A stretch of 64,000 bases of DNA from Clostridium sp. CMCC3677 (GCF_023845585.1 NZ_JAMQHS010000001.1:186001-250000), one strand, 5' to 3'. Shown: positions 43,584-53,680, counted from the stretch's first letter. The notes: generated by a model from the sequence alone, not told the origin. A program made the numbers and translations.

Positions 43584-44024
43584 ATGGGTGTTGCTTTTAA
43601 AGATATTAATTTTAATGAATTAGTTAATAAATTAGCTCCTTGCTGTTTGTCAGAAGATGTATGTAGTACATGCACTAAAGAAAAGTGTTTAATCGGATAT
43701 GGTAAGGAATGTATAAAAGGATGTTTGAAAAATAGAGTCACGTATGTTGAAAATGGATATGGAAATATTCCTGTAATGGATACAAAATTATATGATAAAG
43801 ATGATGTTATTATTGCTATAGCAGATATACTTAAGAGATGTAAGAGTTGTCAGGAAAATCATTACGATAACTGTATAATTAATGTTTTAAGAAATTGTTA
43901 TGAGATAAGTTTATTTGGAGAAGGACAAGAATATCAAGGAAGTGCATTTATGTATTTAAATAACTTAAAAAACGTAAATGAAGAAATTGCAGAAAAAATG
44001 TTTGCTAAATATAGTGAAAAATAA
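43584..44024 (+). CDS. Cys-rich conserved hypothetical protein
   Basis: ATG 43584 is chosen because GGAGGG (43571-43576) precedes it by 7 nt. 146 residues with 12 or so cysteines: a first cluster LAPCCLSEDVCSTCTKEKCL ... ECIKGCL (about residues 14-45) and a second RCKSC..NHYDNC...NC (about 85-105). The spacing suggests a metal site (Zn or Fe-S). It resembles conserved clostridial small proteins of unknown function; no reaction can be assigned. Its own terminator follows. Confidence 0.7.
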   Translation: MGVAFKDINFNELVNKLAPCCLSEDVCSTCTKEKCLIGYGKECIKGCLKNRVTYVENGYGNIPVMDTKLYDKDDVIIAIADILKRCKSCQENHYDNCIINVLRNCYEISLFGEGQEYQGSAFMYLNNLKNVNEEIAEKMFAKYSEK

Positions 44025-44040
44025 TAAACAGAGAGCTTTT

Positions 44041-44079
44041 AAAGATGATGTTTTGATTTGGAAACATCATCTTTTTTAT
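44041..44079 (+). terminator. Rho-independent terminator
   Basis: AAAGATGATGTTT tgatttgg AAACATCATCTTTTTT. Confidence 0.9.
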
Positions 44080-44182
44080 TGTAAAAGAAAGTATAGAATT
44101 TTTGAAGCTTTAAAGTCTGATAAAATTTAGGTTTAAGCAAATATTAGTTGAGAATCTACTTTATCATATGTATATGTTTACA

Positions 44183-44212
44183 TTGAGAGGTTACATAAAT
44201 ATATGATATAAT
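44183..44212 (+). promoter_or_regulatory. Promoter of the 3D-domain gene
   Basis: TTGAGA (44183-44188), 18-nt spacer, TATAAT (44207-44212), then AAAGGAGAG before the ATG. Confidence 0.55.
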
Positions 44213-44249
44213 GGAAAATGTAATATAAAAATACAAAAGGAGAGATGGG

Positions 44250-44693
44250 ATGTTAAAGAAGTATAAAGATACAATATTTCTTAAAAATCTTAAAAAGAAA
44301 GTTACTGTATTTACAATAGCAATGATGAGCATTTGCGCACTTACAATAACTTTTTCTAATCATGAAGCACAAGCATATATTTCTAATGGAACAGATCATA
44401 ATATTGAAATGATATGTCCTTCTACAGCATATTCTTCAGGTAATATGACAGCTAGCGGAATTCCATGTGTAAGAAATCCTCTAGGAATTAGCACAATTTC
44501 AGTTGATCCAAGTGTATTTCCTTATGGTTCGATTTTGTATATAGAGGGATATGGTTATGCTGTTGCAGCTGACAGTGGAGCAGCTATAAAAGGAAATAAG
44601 ATTGATGTATATTTTAACAGTGATGAAGAATGTTGTGAGTGGGGCGTAAGAAATGTAAAAGTTACATGCCTTGGAGATTCTTCAAGAAAATAA
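44250..44693 (+). CDS. Secreted 3D (Asp-Asp-Asp) domain protein
   Basis: 147 residues. N-terminal signal/membrane segment 18-45 (VFTIAMMSICALTITF). The rest is a 3D domain of the double-psi beta-barrel type: STAYSSGNMTASGIPC, ISVDPSVFPYGSILYIEGYGYAVAADSGAAIKGNKIDVYF. In this family the three Asp residues (DPS, ADS, IDVYF) line the active site of lytic transglycosylase-like wall enzymes. Four extra Cys residues, two of them adjacent near the C-terminus (ECCEW), are unusual. A small monocistronic wall-remodelling enzyme is the likely reading. Confidence 0.87.
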   Translation: MLKKYKDTIFLKNLKKKVTVFTIAMMSICALTITFSNHEAQAYISNGTDHNIEMICPSTAYSSGNMTASGIPCVRNPLGISTISVDPSVFPYGSILYIEGYGYAVAADSGAAIKGNKIDVYFNSDEECCEWGVRNVKVTCLGDSSRK

Positions 44694-44706
44694 AAAATTA
44701 TAAACA

Positions 44707-44749
44707 TAAAAATGACTGAGAAAATTTTGATTTTTCTTGGTCATTTTAT
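44707..44749 (+). terminator. Rho-independent terminator
   Basis: AAAATGACTGAGAAAAT ... ATTTTTCTTGGTCATTTT stem with T-rich tail. Confidence 0.75.
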
Positions 44750-44936
44750 TATATAAAGAGATTACAAACCTTTAAACATTGCCTAATTAAAAGAAAAAAT
44801 AAAAAAGTTGGGTTATAATAATTTATATATGATTTTATATTAGTATAATTTAAAATATAGAATTAAAAAGAGTGTGTGCATAAAAATATAATTTATTATA
44901 GAGTGGTTTAACTTAAAAGTGAACAGGAGATTTTTA

Positions 44937-46850
44937 ATGAAGAGCAGAAAGACAATGGTTGAAGATTCTCACAAAAGAAGTGAGAATTATGGAGTTGAAA
45001 AGAAATCGAGTTATTCAAAAAAAATTCTTTCAGGGATAGAATTAGAAAAAATACTAGCTGATAATAAAGAATTAATAGAAATATCAAAGCTATACATTGA
45101 TATGGTTTTTTCAGCAGTTATGGATAATGAATTTATTATTGTTTTGACTGATAAAAATGGATGCATTTTATATATAAAAGGAGCAGAAGAAAATGCTAGC
45201 AAATTAGATTGCATTAATCTTAAAGTCGGTGCATATATGGATGAACAAAATATAGGTACAAATGCAATGGGAACTGCTATTAAAGAAGATGATTGTGTTC
45301 AAATAACAGCTAATGAGCACTATATAGAGGGATTACAAAGTTTAACTTGTTCAGCAGCACCAATTCATGATACTGACGGGAAAATAATAGGAACTTTAAA
45401 TTTAAGTGGAAGAAGTAATATGAAACATCCTCATACTTTAGGATTAGTTGTTTTTGGTGTAAAGGCAATTGAAAATGAATTTGATAATAAGAAAATAAAT
45501 AATATATTAACTCAAACTTATAATTATATGGAAAGTATTATAGATAACCTAGATAAAGGAATTATGATTGTTGATAAAGATGAGAAGATCGTAAATATTA
45601 ATAGTTTTGGTGTAGAAATGTTTAATAAGCCTAAGGAATCACTATTACACGAAAAATTACATTATATTTTACCTAATATGGGCAATATACTTGAAGAATT
45701 AGACATAAATAAAAATAATGTGATTAAAGACTTTAAGTTTAAGCATACAAGTAAATATAAGACTAGACTAGAATTTAAAGGAATTAGACATAAGGAAAAA
45801 ATAATCGGAATGGTTGTGACAATGATAAATGAAAAGGAAGATAGAGATTTAAAGAATCCAACAGGAGCTTTTTGGACTTTTAATGATATCATAGGAGAAA
45901 GCGCTGCCATTGCTAATGTAGTAATTAACAGCAAAATTATTTCGAATAGTCCTTCAACTGTTTTAATTCAGGGAGAAAGCGGAACTGGAAAAGAAGTTTT
46001 AGCTCAAGCAATGCATAATTATAGTTTAAGAAGAACTAATAAATTTGTAGCTATAAATTGCGGAGCTATACCTATGAATATAATAGAAAGTGAACTTTTT
46101 GGTTATGAAGATGGTACATTTACTGGTGGTAAAAAAGGGGGGAAACCAGGAAAATTTGAAGTGGCTAATGGTGGAACTTTATTTTTAGATGAAATAGGTG
46201 AAATGCCACTTGATATGCAAGTTAGGCTTTTAAGAGTATTGCAAGAAGGCAGGGTAACTAGGCTTGGTGGAAATAAAGAAATTTCTGTTGATGTTAGAGT
46301 AATTGCTGCTACAAATAAAAAGCTAAAAAAAGAAGTTGAAAAAGGTACATTTAGAGAAGATCTTTATTATAGATTATGCGTTATTCCAATAACATTACCT
46401 CCATTACGTGAGAGAAAAGGGGATGTTGAAAAGCTTATAGAATATTTTTTAAGAATAAAATCTTTTAAGCTAAATAAAAGAATTCCTGAAATTAATAAAG
46501 AATTATATAAGAATTTATTATCATATAATTGGCCAGGAAATATAAGGCAATTAGAAAATTATATTGAAAATATAGTTAATTTAGATGGGATTTTATCATT
46601 TGATTTACTAGAAGATAGTGATGATGAAAGAAAAGATATGATTTCTGAAAAAGTTATTGATGAGTGTTGTTATTCAACTTGTGAAACTCTTGAAATCAAA
46701 GGAGAAAATTTTAATTTAGAGAAATTAGAAAAGAAAACTATTAAGGAAGCTATAAAATCTTATAATCATAATATGACTAAAGTAGCACAAGCATTGGGAA
46801 TAAGTAGAAATACATTATACTTAAAAATAAAAAAGTATAATGTGGAATAA
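44937..46850 (+). CDS. Sigma54-dependent transcriptional activator (AcoR-like: GAF-PAS-AAA-Fis)
   Basis: ATG 44937 is chosen because AGGAGA (44925-44930) lies 6 nt upstream; a GTG at 44919 precedes it. 637 residues: GAF-like sensor about 55-180 (NIGTNAMGTAIKED), PAS about 195-300, AAA+ sigma54-interaction domain about 318-555 with Walker A GESGTGKE and FLDEIGEMP, and a C-terminal Fis-type HTH (VAQALGISRNTLYLKIKKY). The sigma54-contacting loop reads GTFTGG instead of the usual GAFTGA. The next gene downstream, an Fe-alcohol dehydrogenase, has a textbook -24/-12 promoter, so it is the likely target. The stop codon lies within a MITE-like element end. Confidence 0.92.
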   Translation: MKSRKTMVEDSHKRSENYGVEKKSSYSKKILSGIELEKILADNKELIEISKLYIDMVFSAVMDNEFIIVLTDKNGCILYIKGAEENASKLDCINLKVGAYMDEQNIGTNAMGTAIKEDDCVQITANEHYIEGLQSLTCSAAPIHDTDGKIIGTLNLSGRSNMKHPHTLGLVVFGVKAIENEFDNKKINNILTQTYNYMESIIDNLDKGIMIVDKDEKIVNINSFGVEMFNKPKESLLHEKLHYILPNMGNILEELDINKNNVIKDFKFKHTSKYKTRLEFKGIRHKEKIIGMVVTMINEKEDRDLKNPTGAFWTFNDIIGESAAIANVVINSKIISNSPSTVLIQGESGTGKEVLAQAMHNYSLRRTNKFVAINCGAIPMNIIESELFGYEDGTFTGGKKGGKPGKFEVANGGTLFLDEIGEMPLDMQVRLLRVLQEGRVTRLGGNKEISVDVRVIAATNKKLKKEVEKGTFREDLYYRLCVIPITLPPLRERKGDVEKLIEYFLRIKSFKLNKRIPEINKELYKNLLSYNWPGNIRQLENYIENIVNLDGILSFDLLEDSDDERKDMISEKVIDECCYSTCETLEIKGENFNLEKLEKKTIKEAIKSYNHNMTKVAQALGISRNTLYLKIKKYNVE

Positions 46851-47066
46851 ACATGTTTGAATAGTGTTGATATATGCATGAGTAAGTGGACTGAGTAATT
46901 ACACTTAGGAATGCTAAAATGAGTATAGTCCCATTTTAGCTTGTTCCCAATATAAAATTGAGACAAGCAGTAAATATGACAATACTCATTAAGAATTCTC
47001 AAAGTCCAATTACAATGCCACTGACTCATTGCATATATCAACATTTATTTAAAGTATGTTTATTTT
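46847..47066. mobile_element. MITE-like element, family A (full length)
   Basis: Terminal repeats AATAAACATGTTT ... AAAGTATGTTTATT, inner GTTGATATATGCAT ... GCATATATCAAC, central GCTTGTTCCCAAT..ATTGAGACAAGC. Its left end contains the stop codon of the sigma54 activator. Confidence 0.8.
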
Positions 47067-47157
47067 AGTATTATAAGTTGAAAATAAACTAATTTTTAAC
47101 AGAGTTTTTATAAAATAAAATATTATTTTATTGCAAAAGTGTAATATAAACGGACAG

Positions 47158-47208
47158 TGTCCTAAAACAATACGTTTTATTTATGAATAAGTGTATTGTT
47201 TTAGGACA
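47158..47208. promoter_or_regulatory. Perfect 16-bp inverted repeat, enhancer (UAS) candidate
   Basis: TGTCCTAAAACAATAC (47158-47173) and its exact complement (47193-47208) about 75-125 bp upstream of the sigma54 promoter. The position suits binding of the activator encoded just upstream. It may instead, or also, act as a terminator, since T-rich DNA follows. Confidence 0.6.
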
Positions 47209-47282
47209 TTATTTTATTTAGTAATATCTTTATTGTTTAAAGAATGGCTTGAACAGAAAAGATTGATAAAGTAATAACAATG

Positions 47283-47298
47283 TGGCATGGTTCTTGCT
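47283..47298 (+). promoter_or_regulatory. Sigma54 (-24/-12) promoter
   Basis: TGGCATGGTTCTTGCT has GG (47284-47285) and GC (47296-47297) exactly 10 nt apart, matching TGGCAC-N5-TTGC. Transcription should start near 47309, about 95 nt before the alcohol dehydrogenase ATG. Confidence 0.85.
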
Positions 47299-47403
47299 AT
47301 ATATATTTATGTAAGTTATTTAATTATAAAATAACAAAAAAGTAATATATTAAGTAATAAAAGTAATTAAGAAAATAAAGATATATTTTAGGAGGAACAG
47401 ATT

Positions 47404-48570
47404 ATGGCACGTTTTACATTACCAAGAGATTTATATCATGGTGAAGGATCTTTAGAAACACTAAAAACTTTAAAAGGAAAGAAAGCATTTGTAGTAGTTG
47501 GTGGTGGATCAATGAAAAGATTTGGATTCCTTCAAAAAGTTGAAGATTATTTAAAAGAAGCAGGAATGGAAGTACAATTATTTGAAGGTGTTGAACCAGA
47601 CCCATCAGTAGAAACAGTAATGAAGGGTGCAGAAGCTATGAGAAACTTCGAACCTGATTGGATAGTTGCAATGGGTGGAGGATCACCAATAGATGCTGCA
47701 AAAGCTATGTGGATATTCTATGAATACCCAGATTTTACTTTTGAACAAGCTGTTGTTCCATTTGGATTACCAGATTTAAGACAAAAAGCTAAATTCGTAG
47801 CTATTCCATCAACAAGTGGTACTGCTACAGAAGTTACAGCATTCTCAGTAATAACAGATTATAAAGCAAAAATTAAATATCCTTTAGCTGACTTTAATAT
47901 AACTCCAGATATAGCTATAGTTGATCCAGAATTAGCTCAAACAATGCCAGCTAAATTAGTAGCTCATACTGGAATGGATGCATTAACTCATGCTATAGAA
48001 GCATATACTGCATCTTTAAGATCAAACTTCTCAGATCCATTAGCTATGAAAGCAATAGAAATGGTAAATGAACATTTAGTTAAATCATTTGAAGGAGATA
48101 AAGAAGCTAGAAACTTAATGCATGAAGCACAATGTTTAGCAGGAATGGCTTTTTCAAATGCATTACTAGGAATAGTTCATTCTATGGCTCATAAAGTAGG
48201 AGCTGTATTCCATATCCCTCATGGATGTGCTAATGCAATATTCTTACCATATGTAATTCAATATAACAGAACAGAATGTGAAGATAGATATGCAGATATC
48301 GCTAGAGCATTAAAATTAGAAGGAAATACTGATGCTGAATTAACTGATTCATTAATTAAATTAATCAATGATTTCAATGATGCATTAAATATTCCTCATT
48401 CAATGAAAGAATATGGCGTTGAAGAAGCAGACTTTAAGGCTAATGTTGAATTTATAGCTCACAATGCAGTATTAGATGCATGTACAGGATCAAGTCCTAG
48501 GGCAATAGATGATAAGACAATGGAAAAATTACTTGGATGTACATTCTACGGAACTAAAGTTAATTTCTAA
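47404..48570 (+). CDS. Iron-containing alcohol dehydrogenase (butanol dehydrogenase type)
   Basis: 388 residues, AGGAGGAAC ribosome binding site. Group III Fe-ADH: NAD(P)-binding GGGSMKRFGF and MGGGSPIDAAKAMW, the signature HTGMDALTHAIEAY, and the metal ligands expected in AHTGMDALTHAIEAY, GIVHSMAHKVGAVFHIPHG (His residues) plus the upstream Asp. It is close in sequence to the NADH/NADPH-dependent butanol dehydrogenases of solventogenic clostridia as I remember them. It reduces aldehydes to alcohols to reoxidise NAD(P)H. Control by sigma54 and the upstream activator is strongly suggested by the promoter. Confidence 0.93.
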   Translation: MARFTLPRDLYHGEGSLETLKTLKGKKAFVVVGGGSMKRFGFLQKVEDYLKEAGMEVQLFEGVEPDPSVETVMKGAEAMRNFEPDWIVAMGGGSPIDAAKAMWIFYEYPDFTFEQAVVPFGLPDLRQKAKFVAIPSTSGTATEVTAFSVITDYKAKIKYPLADFNITPDIAIVDPELAQTMPAKLVAHTGMDALTHAIEAYTASLRSNFSDPLAMKAIEMVNEHLVKSFEGDKEARNLMHEAQCLAGMAFSNALLGIVHSMAHKVGAVFHIPHGCANAIFLPYVIQYNRTECEDRYADIARALKLEGNTDAELTDSLIKLINDFNDALNIPHSMKEYGVEEADFKANVEFIAHNAVLDACTGSSPRAIDDKTMEKLLGCTFYGTKVNF

Positions 48571-48624
48571 TATTAGAAGTTAATAACGTATATTTAAACT
48601 AGAATTAATTTTCAATAATTTAAT

Positions 48625-48658
48625 AAAAACAATAGCTCTCACTTTAGAGAGCTTTTGT
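48625..48658 (+). terminator. Rho-independent terminator
   Basis: AACAATAGCTCTC acttta GAGAGCTTTTGTT. Confidence 0.78.
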
Positions 48659-48783
48659 TATTATTGGGAACTTGATGTAAAAAATAAGATTTAAAAGAAA
48701 AATATTACATATTATAATATAAAAACCATTGATTACATATGTAAAAACAGTTAAAATTGATAAAAACTATAGGGGGACAAATG

Positions 48784-49671
48784 ATGTATAAGATAGTTAG
48801 TAAAAGAGAACTTACAAATAATATCTTTTTAATGGATATAGAAGCTCCAAGAGTAGCAAAATCAGCAAAACCTGGTCAATTTATTATTGTAAAAAATGAT
48901 GAAAAAGGTGAAAGAATTCCTTTAACAATAGCAGATTACGATAAGGAAAACGGAACTGTAACAATAGTTTTCCAAACTGTTGGGCAAGGAACTAAACAAT
49001 TAGCAACTTTTGAAGAAGGCGACTATGTTTGTGACTTTGTTGGACCATTAGGTCAACCAAGTGAATTTGTTCATGAAAATTTAGAAGATTTAAAGAAACA
49101 AAATATTATTTTCATAGCAGGTGGAGTTGGTGCGGCACCAGTTTATCCTCAAGTTAAATGGATGAATGAAAATGGAATGAAATGTGATGTTATAGTTGGT
49201 TCAAGAAATAAAGAATTATTAATATTAGAAGAAGAAATGAAAAAAGTTGCAGGAAATCTTTACATAGCAACTGATGATGGATCATACGGCTTTAACGGTA
49301 GAGTTACTGACTGTTTAAGTGATTTAGTTAAAAAAGGAAATAAATATGATCATGCAGTAGTTATTGGACCTATGATAATGATGAAATTTATGGCTGCTTT
49401 AACTAAAGAGCTTGGAATCAAAACAACTGTTAGCTTAAATCCAATTATGGTAGATGGTACAGGTATGTGTGGTGCTTGTAGAGTTACTGTTGGAAATGAA
49501 GTTAAGTTTGCTTGTGTTGATGGACCAGAATTTGATGGACATCTAGTTGATTTTGATGAATCAATGAGAAGACAAACTATGTACAAAAGTGAAGAAGGAA
49601 GAGCACAATTAAAGATTGAAGAAGGGGACACTCATAGCCACGGTGGTTGTGGATGTAAAGGTGATAAATAA
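48784..49671 (+). CDS. nfnA: NADH-dependent ferredoxin:NADP+ oxidoreductase subunit A (NfnA)
   Basis: AGGGGG (48771-48776) favours ATG 48784 (or the adjacent ATG 48781). 295 residues. An FAD-binding ferredoxin reductase-type domain (KPGQFIIVKNDEKGERIPLTI) is followed by a nucleotide-binding domain (IFIAGGVGAAPVYPQVKW) and a C-terminal [2Fe-2S] site (GTGMCGACRVTVG..VKFACVDGPEFDGHLVD). With NfnB it forms the flavin-based electron-bifurcating complex coupling NADH and reduced ferredoxin to NADP+ reduction. Its stop overlaps the NfnB start (TAATG). The fused C-terminus GGCGCKGDK is Gly/Cys rich. Confidence 0.92.
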   Translation: MYKIVSKRELTNNIFLMDIEAPRVAKSAKPGQFIIVKNDEKGERIPLTIADYDKENGTVTIVFQTVGQGTKQLATFEEGDYVCDFVGPLGQPSEFVHENLEDLKKQNIIFIAGGVGAAPVYPQVKWMNENGMKCDVIVGSRNKELLILEEEMKKVAGNLYIATDDGSYGFNGRVTDCLSDLVKKGNKYDHAVVIGPMIMMKFMAALTKELGIKTTVSLNPIMVDGTGMCGACRVTVGNEVKFACVDGPEFDGHLVDFDESMRRQTMYKSEEGRAQLKIEEGDTHSHGGCGCKGDK

Positions 49672-51062
49672 TGAATATGCAAGATAGAATGAAAAGAACA
49701 CCTGTTACTGAACAAGCTCCAGAATTAAGAGCTAAGAATTTTGAAGAAGTATGTTTAGGATATAATGAAGAAGAAGCTGTAAAAGAAGCTAAGAGATGTT
49801 TAGGATGTAAAAACCCTAAATGTGTTGAAGGATGTCCTGTATCAATTGATATTCCAGGATTTATAGCTAAAGCTAAAGATGGAGATTTTGAAAATGCAGC
49901 TAAAGAAATAGCTAAATATAGTGCATTACCAGCAGTTTGTGGCAGAGTATGTCCACAAGAAAGCCAATGTGAAGGTAAGTGTGTATTAGGAATAAAAGGT
50001 GAAGCTGTAGCAATAGGTAAATTAGAAAAATTTACTGCTGATTGGTCAAGAAAAAATAATATAGATTTAGCAAAAACAGAAGCATTAAACGGCAAGAAAA
50101 TTGCTGTTATTGGAAGTGGGCCTGCAGGACTTACTTGTGCAGGAGATTTAGCTAAAAGAGGATATGATGTTACTATATTTGAAGCTTTACATGAAGCAGG
50201 TGGAGTTCTAGTTTATGGAATACCTGAATTTAGATTACCTAAAGAAAAAGTTGTTAAAGCTGAAATTGAAAATATTAAGAAATTAGGAGTAAAGATTGAA
50301 ACTAATGTTATCATAGGTAGAACAATAACAATAGATGAATTAATGAAAGAAGAAGGATTTGATGCCGTATTTATTGGATCAGGTGCTGGACTTCCTAAAT
50401 TCATGGGTATAAATGGAGAAAATGCAAATGGCGTATTCTCTGCAAATGAATTCTTAACAAGAGTTAACTTAATGAAAGCTTTTAAAGAAGGATATCATAC
50501 ACCAGTTAAAGCTGGTAAGAAGGTAGCTATAGTTGGTGGCGGAAATGTTGCTATGGATGCTGCAAGAACTGCTTTAAGATTAGGTGCAGAAGCTCATATA
50601 GTTTATAGAAGAAGTGAATCTGAACTTCCAGCAAGAGCAGAAGAAGTACATCACGCTAAAGAAGAAGGAATAATCTTTGATGTTTTAACAAATCCAACTG
50701 AAATATTAAGTGATGAAAATGGATGGGTTAAAGGAATGAAATGCGTAAAAATGGAACTTGGAGAGCCAGATGCTTCTGGAAGAAGAAGACCAGTTGAAGT
50801 TGAAGGATCAGAATTTGTTATGGATGTTGATACTGTAATAATGTCACTTGGAACATCTCCAAATCCACTAATATCTTCAACAACTGAGGGATTAGATATT
50901 AATAAGTGGAAGTGTTTAGTTGCAGATGAAAATGGCTTAACTACTAAAGAAGGTGTTTATGCTGGCGGAGATGCCGTTACAGGTGCTGCAACAGTAATAC
51001 TTGCTATGGGTGCTGGTAAAAAAGCAGCAGAAGCTATAGATGGATATTTACAAGGTAAATAA
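49671..51062 (+). CDS. nfnB: NADH-dependent ferredoxin:NADP+ oxidoreductase subunit B (NfnB, GltD-like)
   Basis: 463 residues, overlapping nfnA by 1 nt. N-terminal cysteine motifs for two [4Fe-4S] clusters (RCLGCKNPKCVEGCPV and CGRVCPQESQCEGKCV, residues 42-105). FAD motif VIGSGPAGLTCAGDLAKRGY (about 143-163), NADP motif VGGGNVAMDAARTALRLGAE (about 285-305) and FAD closing motif GVYAGGDAVTGAATVI. Related to the small subunit of glutamate synthase, but paired with NfnA it is the bifurcating NfnB. It supplies NADPH for biosynthesis in anaerobes. Confidence 0.93.
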   Translation: MNMQDRMKRTPVTEQAPELRAKNFEEVCLGYNEEEAVKEAKRCLGCKNPKCVEGCPVSIDIPGFIAKAKDGDFENAAKEIAKYSALPAVCGRVCPQESQCEGKCVLGIKGEAVAIGKLEKFTADWSRKNNIDLAKTEALNGKKIAVIGSGPAGLTCAGDLAKRGYDVTIFEALHEAGGVLVYGIPEFRLPKEKVVKAEIENIKKLGVKIETNVIIGRTITIDELMKEEGFDAVFIGSGAGLPKFMGINGENANGVFSANEFLTRVNLMKAFKEGYHTPVKAGKKVAIVGGGNVAMDAARTALRLGAEAHIVYRRSESELPARAEEVHHAKEEGIIFDVLTNPTEILSDENGWVKGMKCVKMELGEPDASGRRRPVEVEGSEFVMDVDTVIMSLGTSPNPLISSTTEGLDINKWKCLVADENGLTTKEGVYAGGDAVTGAATVILAMGAGKKAAEAIDGYLQGK

Positions 51063-51126
51063 TTGTTTAATTAGATAAAGTAAAAAGTATGTGATTTTTA
51101 GTATGCAAAAATGATATGATGAATTT

Positions 51127-51168
51127 AAAAAAAGATGATTTCTGTATTTTCAGAAGTCATCTTTTTTG
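51127..51168 (+). terminator. Rho-independent terminator
   Basis: AAAAAAGATGATTTCTG tatttt CAGAAGTCATCTTTTTT. Confidence 0.9.
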
Positions 51169-51193
51169 TCTTACAATAGATTTATAAAGTTAA

Positions 51194-51322
51194 GTTTCTT
51201 TGTTTCGACAATATATAGAGAGAGAAAAATATTGTCAATTAATAGATGAATCTTATGAAATTAATAATCAACAAGCAGTAGCATTTGACTATATAAGTAT
51301 AAGAATTACTGAAGAGAATTAA
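51194..51322 (+). pseudogene. Possible C-terminal gene remnant
   Basis: An open frame of ~42 codons without an ATG reads ...REKYCQLIDESYEINNQQ / AVAFDYISIRITEEN and stops at TAA 51320-51322. The composition looks protein-like, with an alternating polar/hydrophobic helix, but no family is recognised. It lies between nfnB and the chemoreceptor gene; the following DNA to 51487 is AT-rich, with the 13-base TTAATTATAAATA (51435 region) duplicated in tandem. Confidence 0.3.
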
Positions 51323-51487
51323 TACAGAGATTAGTTAACGTCATGATATACTTTTATGATTATTATTAAATGGAACATTGTACACTAAATTTAATAAGTT
51401 TATAATTTACGTATAAAGAATTACTATTTAGTGATTAATTATAAATAAAAAGAGTGATTAATTATAAATAAAAAGGGGGAGTTTGTA

Positions 51488-53542
51488 ATGAGGTTTAAAA
51501 AAATAAGTACAAGAATGCTTACAATTCTACTATTCGTAACTATTTTATCAATGGTTTTGCTAGCGGGTATAAGTTATAAAAGTAGCAAGGGTATTATAGA
51601 CACACAAGTAGAAGAAAACATGCAAGCAGAATTAAGTTCTACAGTAAATGCAATAAATCTTAAGATGCAAGAAATTTCATCAATGTCTAGTCAACTTGCA
51701 TTAAATGTTGGATCAACTTATAAAACTACATATTTATCACAATATGAAGAAATGATTGGAAAAACAATATTTAAAAGTGATCTGGTACTTGGTGCTGGAA
51801 TTTGGTTTGAACCGTATGTTTATGATGCAAGCAAAGAATATGTTGGACCATATATTCATAAGAAAGATAATAAAGCATTAGTGACATATGACTATAGCAA
51901 TGCTGAATATAATTATTTTAATTATAAGTGGTATAAGAATGCTAAGAATAATAATAAAGAAACAGTATTTAGTGATTTATACTATGATGAAACATTAGAT
52001 ACTATAATGAGCACTTGTGCCACACCTATATATGATGCAGATGATAATTTTATTGGTGTAATTAGTGTTGATATGGAAATTCCATCAATTCAGGATTTAA
52101 TAAATAATTTCAAAATTGGTGAAAATGGTAAGGCCTTATTGATAAATAATGACGGGAAATACATAACTAACAGTGATTATAAAAAAATAATGAAAACTAA
52201 AATTAATGAAGATGACAATAAATCACTTTCAGAATTTGGAAATGTTTTATTAAATAATACTGATGGGAAAAGTAATTTTTCTATTGATGATACAAAGTAT
52301 GAAGCTTATTATACTACGGTAGACCCATTTGGATGGAAGTTATTTATGCAAATACCTATTTCAGAATTGAACAAACCTATAAATGATTTAATGTCTAAAC
52401 TTATAGTGGTAGGAATTTTAGCTATAATATTAACTACATTAGCGATAATATGGCAAGTTCAATATCTAACTAAAACTATAAAGAAAGTTAATAATTTAGC
52501 ATCAAACTTATCAAATGGAGATTTTTCTATTGATGAACTTGAAGTAACATCTAATGATGAATTAGGTCAAATGAGCAATTCATTAAATAAAATGTTATCA
52601 GAAAATAAGAATATGATACAGGAAATATCTAATGATGCAAACAAAGTAAATAGCATAACAGAAAATTTAAATAAATCAACTGAATATTTAGTAGAGAATT
52701 ATAAGGTTATTAAAGATTCAGTTAAAAATATAAGTGAATCTATGCTTAATTCTAGTGCTACTACTGAAGAAGTTAATGCTTCTGTAGAAGAAGTTAACTC
52801 TTCAATAAGTTTATTGTCACAGGAAACAATTAAAAGTCATGATATGGCAAAAGACATAAAGGTGAGGGCATATAATATAGAAAAAATGAGTAATGATTCT
52901 TATAACAAAGCAACTAGTTTATCAGAAGTTCATGAAACAAATTTAAAACAAAGTATTGAAAATGCTAAAATAGTTGAAAATATAGGGGCTATGGCTAAAG
53001 CTATTTCTGATATAGCAGAACAAGTTAATTTATTATCACTTAATGCTTCAATAGAAGCTGCACGTGCTGGTGAACAAGGAAAGGGCTTTGCAGTTGTTGC
53101 TTCTGAAATAGGTAATCTTGCAACACAAACATCAGATACAGTAAAAGAAATTATTGAGACTATAAGTAAAGTGCAAGAAGCATTTAATAAATTAACTAAT
53201 GATTCTACGCAGATGTTATTATTTATTAAAGATACTGTAACTCCAGATTACAAAGAATTTGTTGGAATAGCTAATCAATATGATAAGGATGCAAATGCTA
53301 TTGAAGATATATCTATAAAAATATCTGAGATGACAAATAACATTGAATACATTACACATGAAGTTGGAGATGCAATACAAAATATTGCAGAAGCATCTCA
53401 AAATACAGCATCTAATAGTGGAGAGATTGTTTCAAGTATAGAACTAGTTTCACAATTAGTTGAAGAAATATCTACTATTGTGGAAAATGAAATAGAGATT
53501 TCGGATAATCTTAATTCTATGGTTAAAAAATTCACTTTATAA
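51488..53542 (+). CDS. Methyl-accepting chemotaxis protein with Cache sensor
   Basis: 684 residues, AAGGGGGAG ribosome binding site. TM1 about 12-32, an extracellular dCache-type sensor about 33-300 ([54 protein letters not shown]), TM2 about 303-325, HAMP about 326-380, and the signalling domain with [40 protein letters not shown] around residues 500-540. The sensor type binds small organic acids or amino acids in characterised relatives; this ligand is unknown. Monocistronic; a deleted MITE-like element follows. Confidence 0.92.
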   Translation: MRFKKISTRMLTILLFVTILSMVLLAGISYKSSKGIIDTQVEENMQAELSSTVNAINLKMQEISSMSSQLALNVGSTYKTTYLSQYEEMIGKTIFKSDLVLGAGIWFEPYVYDASKEYVGPYIHKKDNKALVTYDYSNAEYNYFNYKWYKNAKNNNKETVFSDLYYDETLDTIMSTCATPIYDADDNFIGVISVDMEIPSIQDLINNFKIGENGKALLINNDGKYITNSDYKKIMKTKINEDDNKSLSEFGNVLLNNTDGKSNFSIDDTKYEAYYTTVDPFGWKLFMQIPISELNKPINDLMSKLIVVGILAIILTTLAIIWQVQYLTKTIKKVNNLASNLSNGDFSIDELEVTSNDELGQMSNSLNKMLSENKNMIQEISNDANKVNSITENLNKSTEYLVENYKVIKDSVKNISESMLNSSATTEEVNASVEEVNSSISLLSQETIKSHDMAKDIKVRAYNIEKMSNDSYNKATSLSEVHETNLKQSIENAKIVENIGAMAKAISDIAEQVNLLSLNASIEAARAGEQGKGFAVVASEIGNLATQTSDTVKEIIETISKVQEAFNKLTNDSTQMLLFIKDTVTPDYKEFVGIANQYDKDANAIEDISIKISEMTNNIEYITHEVGDAIQNIAEASQNTASNSGEIVSSIELVSQLVEEISTIVENEIEISDNLNSMVKKFTL

Positions 53543-53574
53543 TAAAATTTTATTTAGAAAAAATTTAATATATG

Positions 53575-53680
53575 GATGTGTTTTAGAAGCATGTTTATAT
53601 ATGCATAAGCAAAGTGGACTGAGTAATTAAACTTAGTCCACTTTTTGCCTATTGCATATATCAATATTAGCCTAAAATAT
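53575..53680. mobile_element. MITE-like element, family A, internally deleted
   Basis: GTGTTTTAGAAGCATGTTTATATATGCATAAGCAAAGTGGACT ends paired with AGTCCACTTTTTGCCTATTGCATATATCAATATTAGCCTAAAAT, the centre being reduced to GAGTAATTAAACT. It now forms one near-continuous hairpin. Confidence 0.78.
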
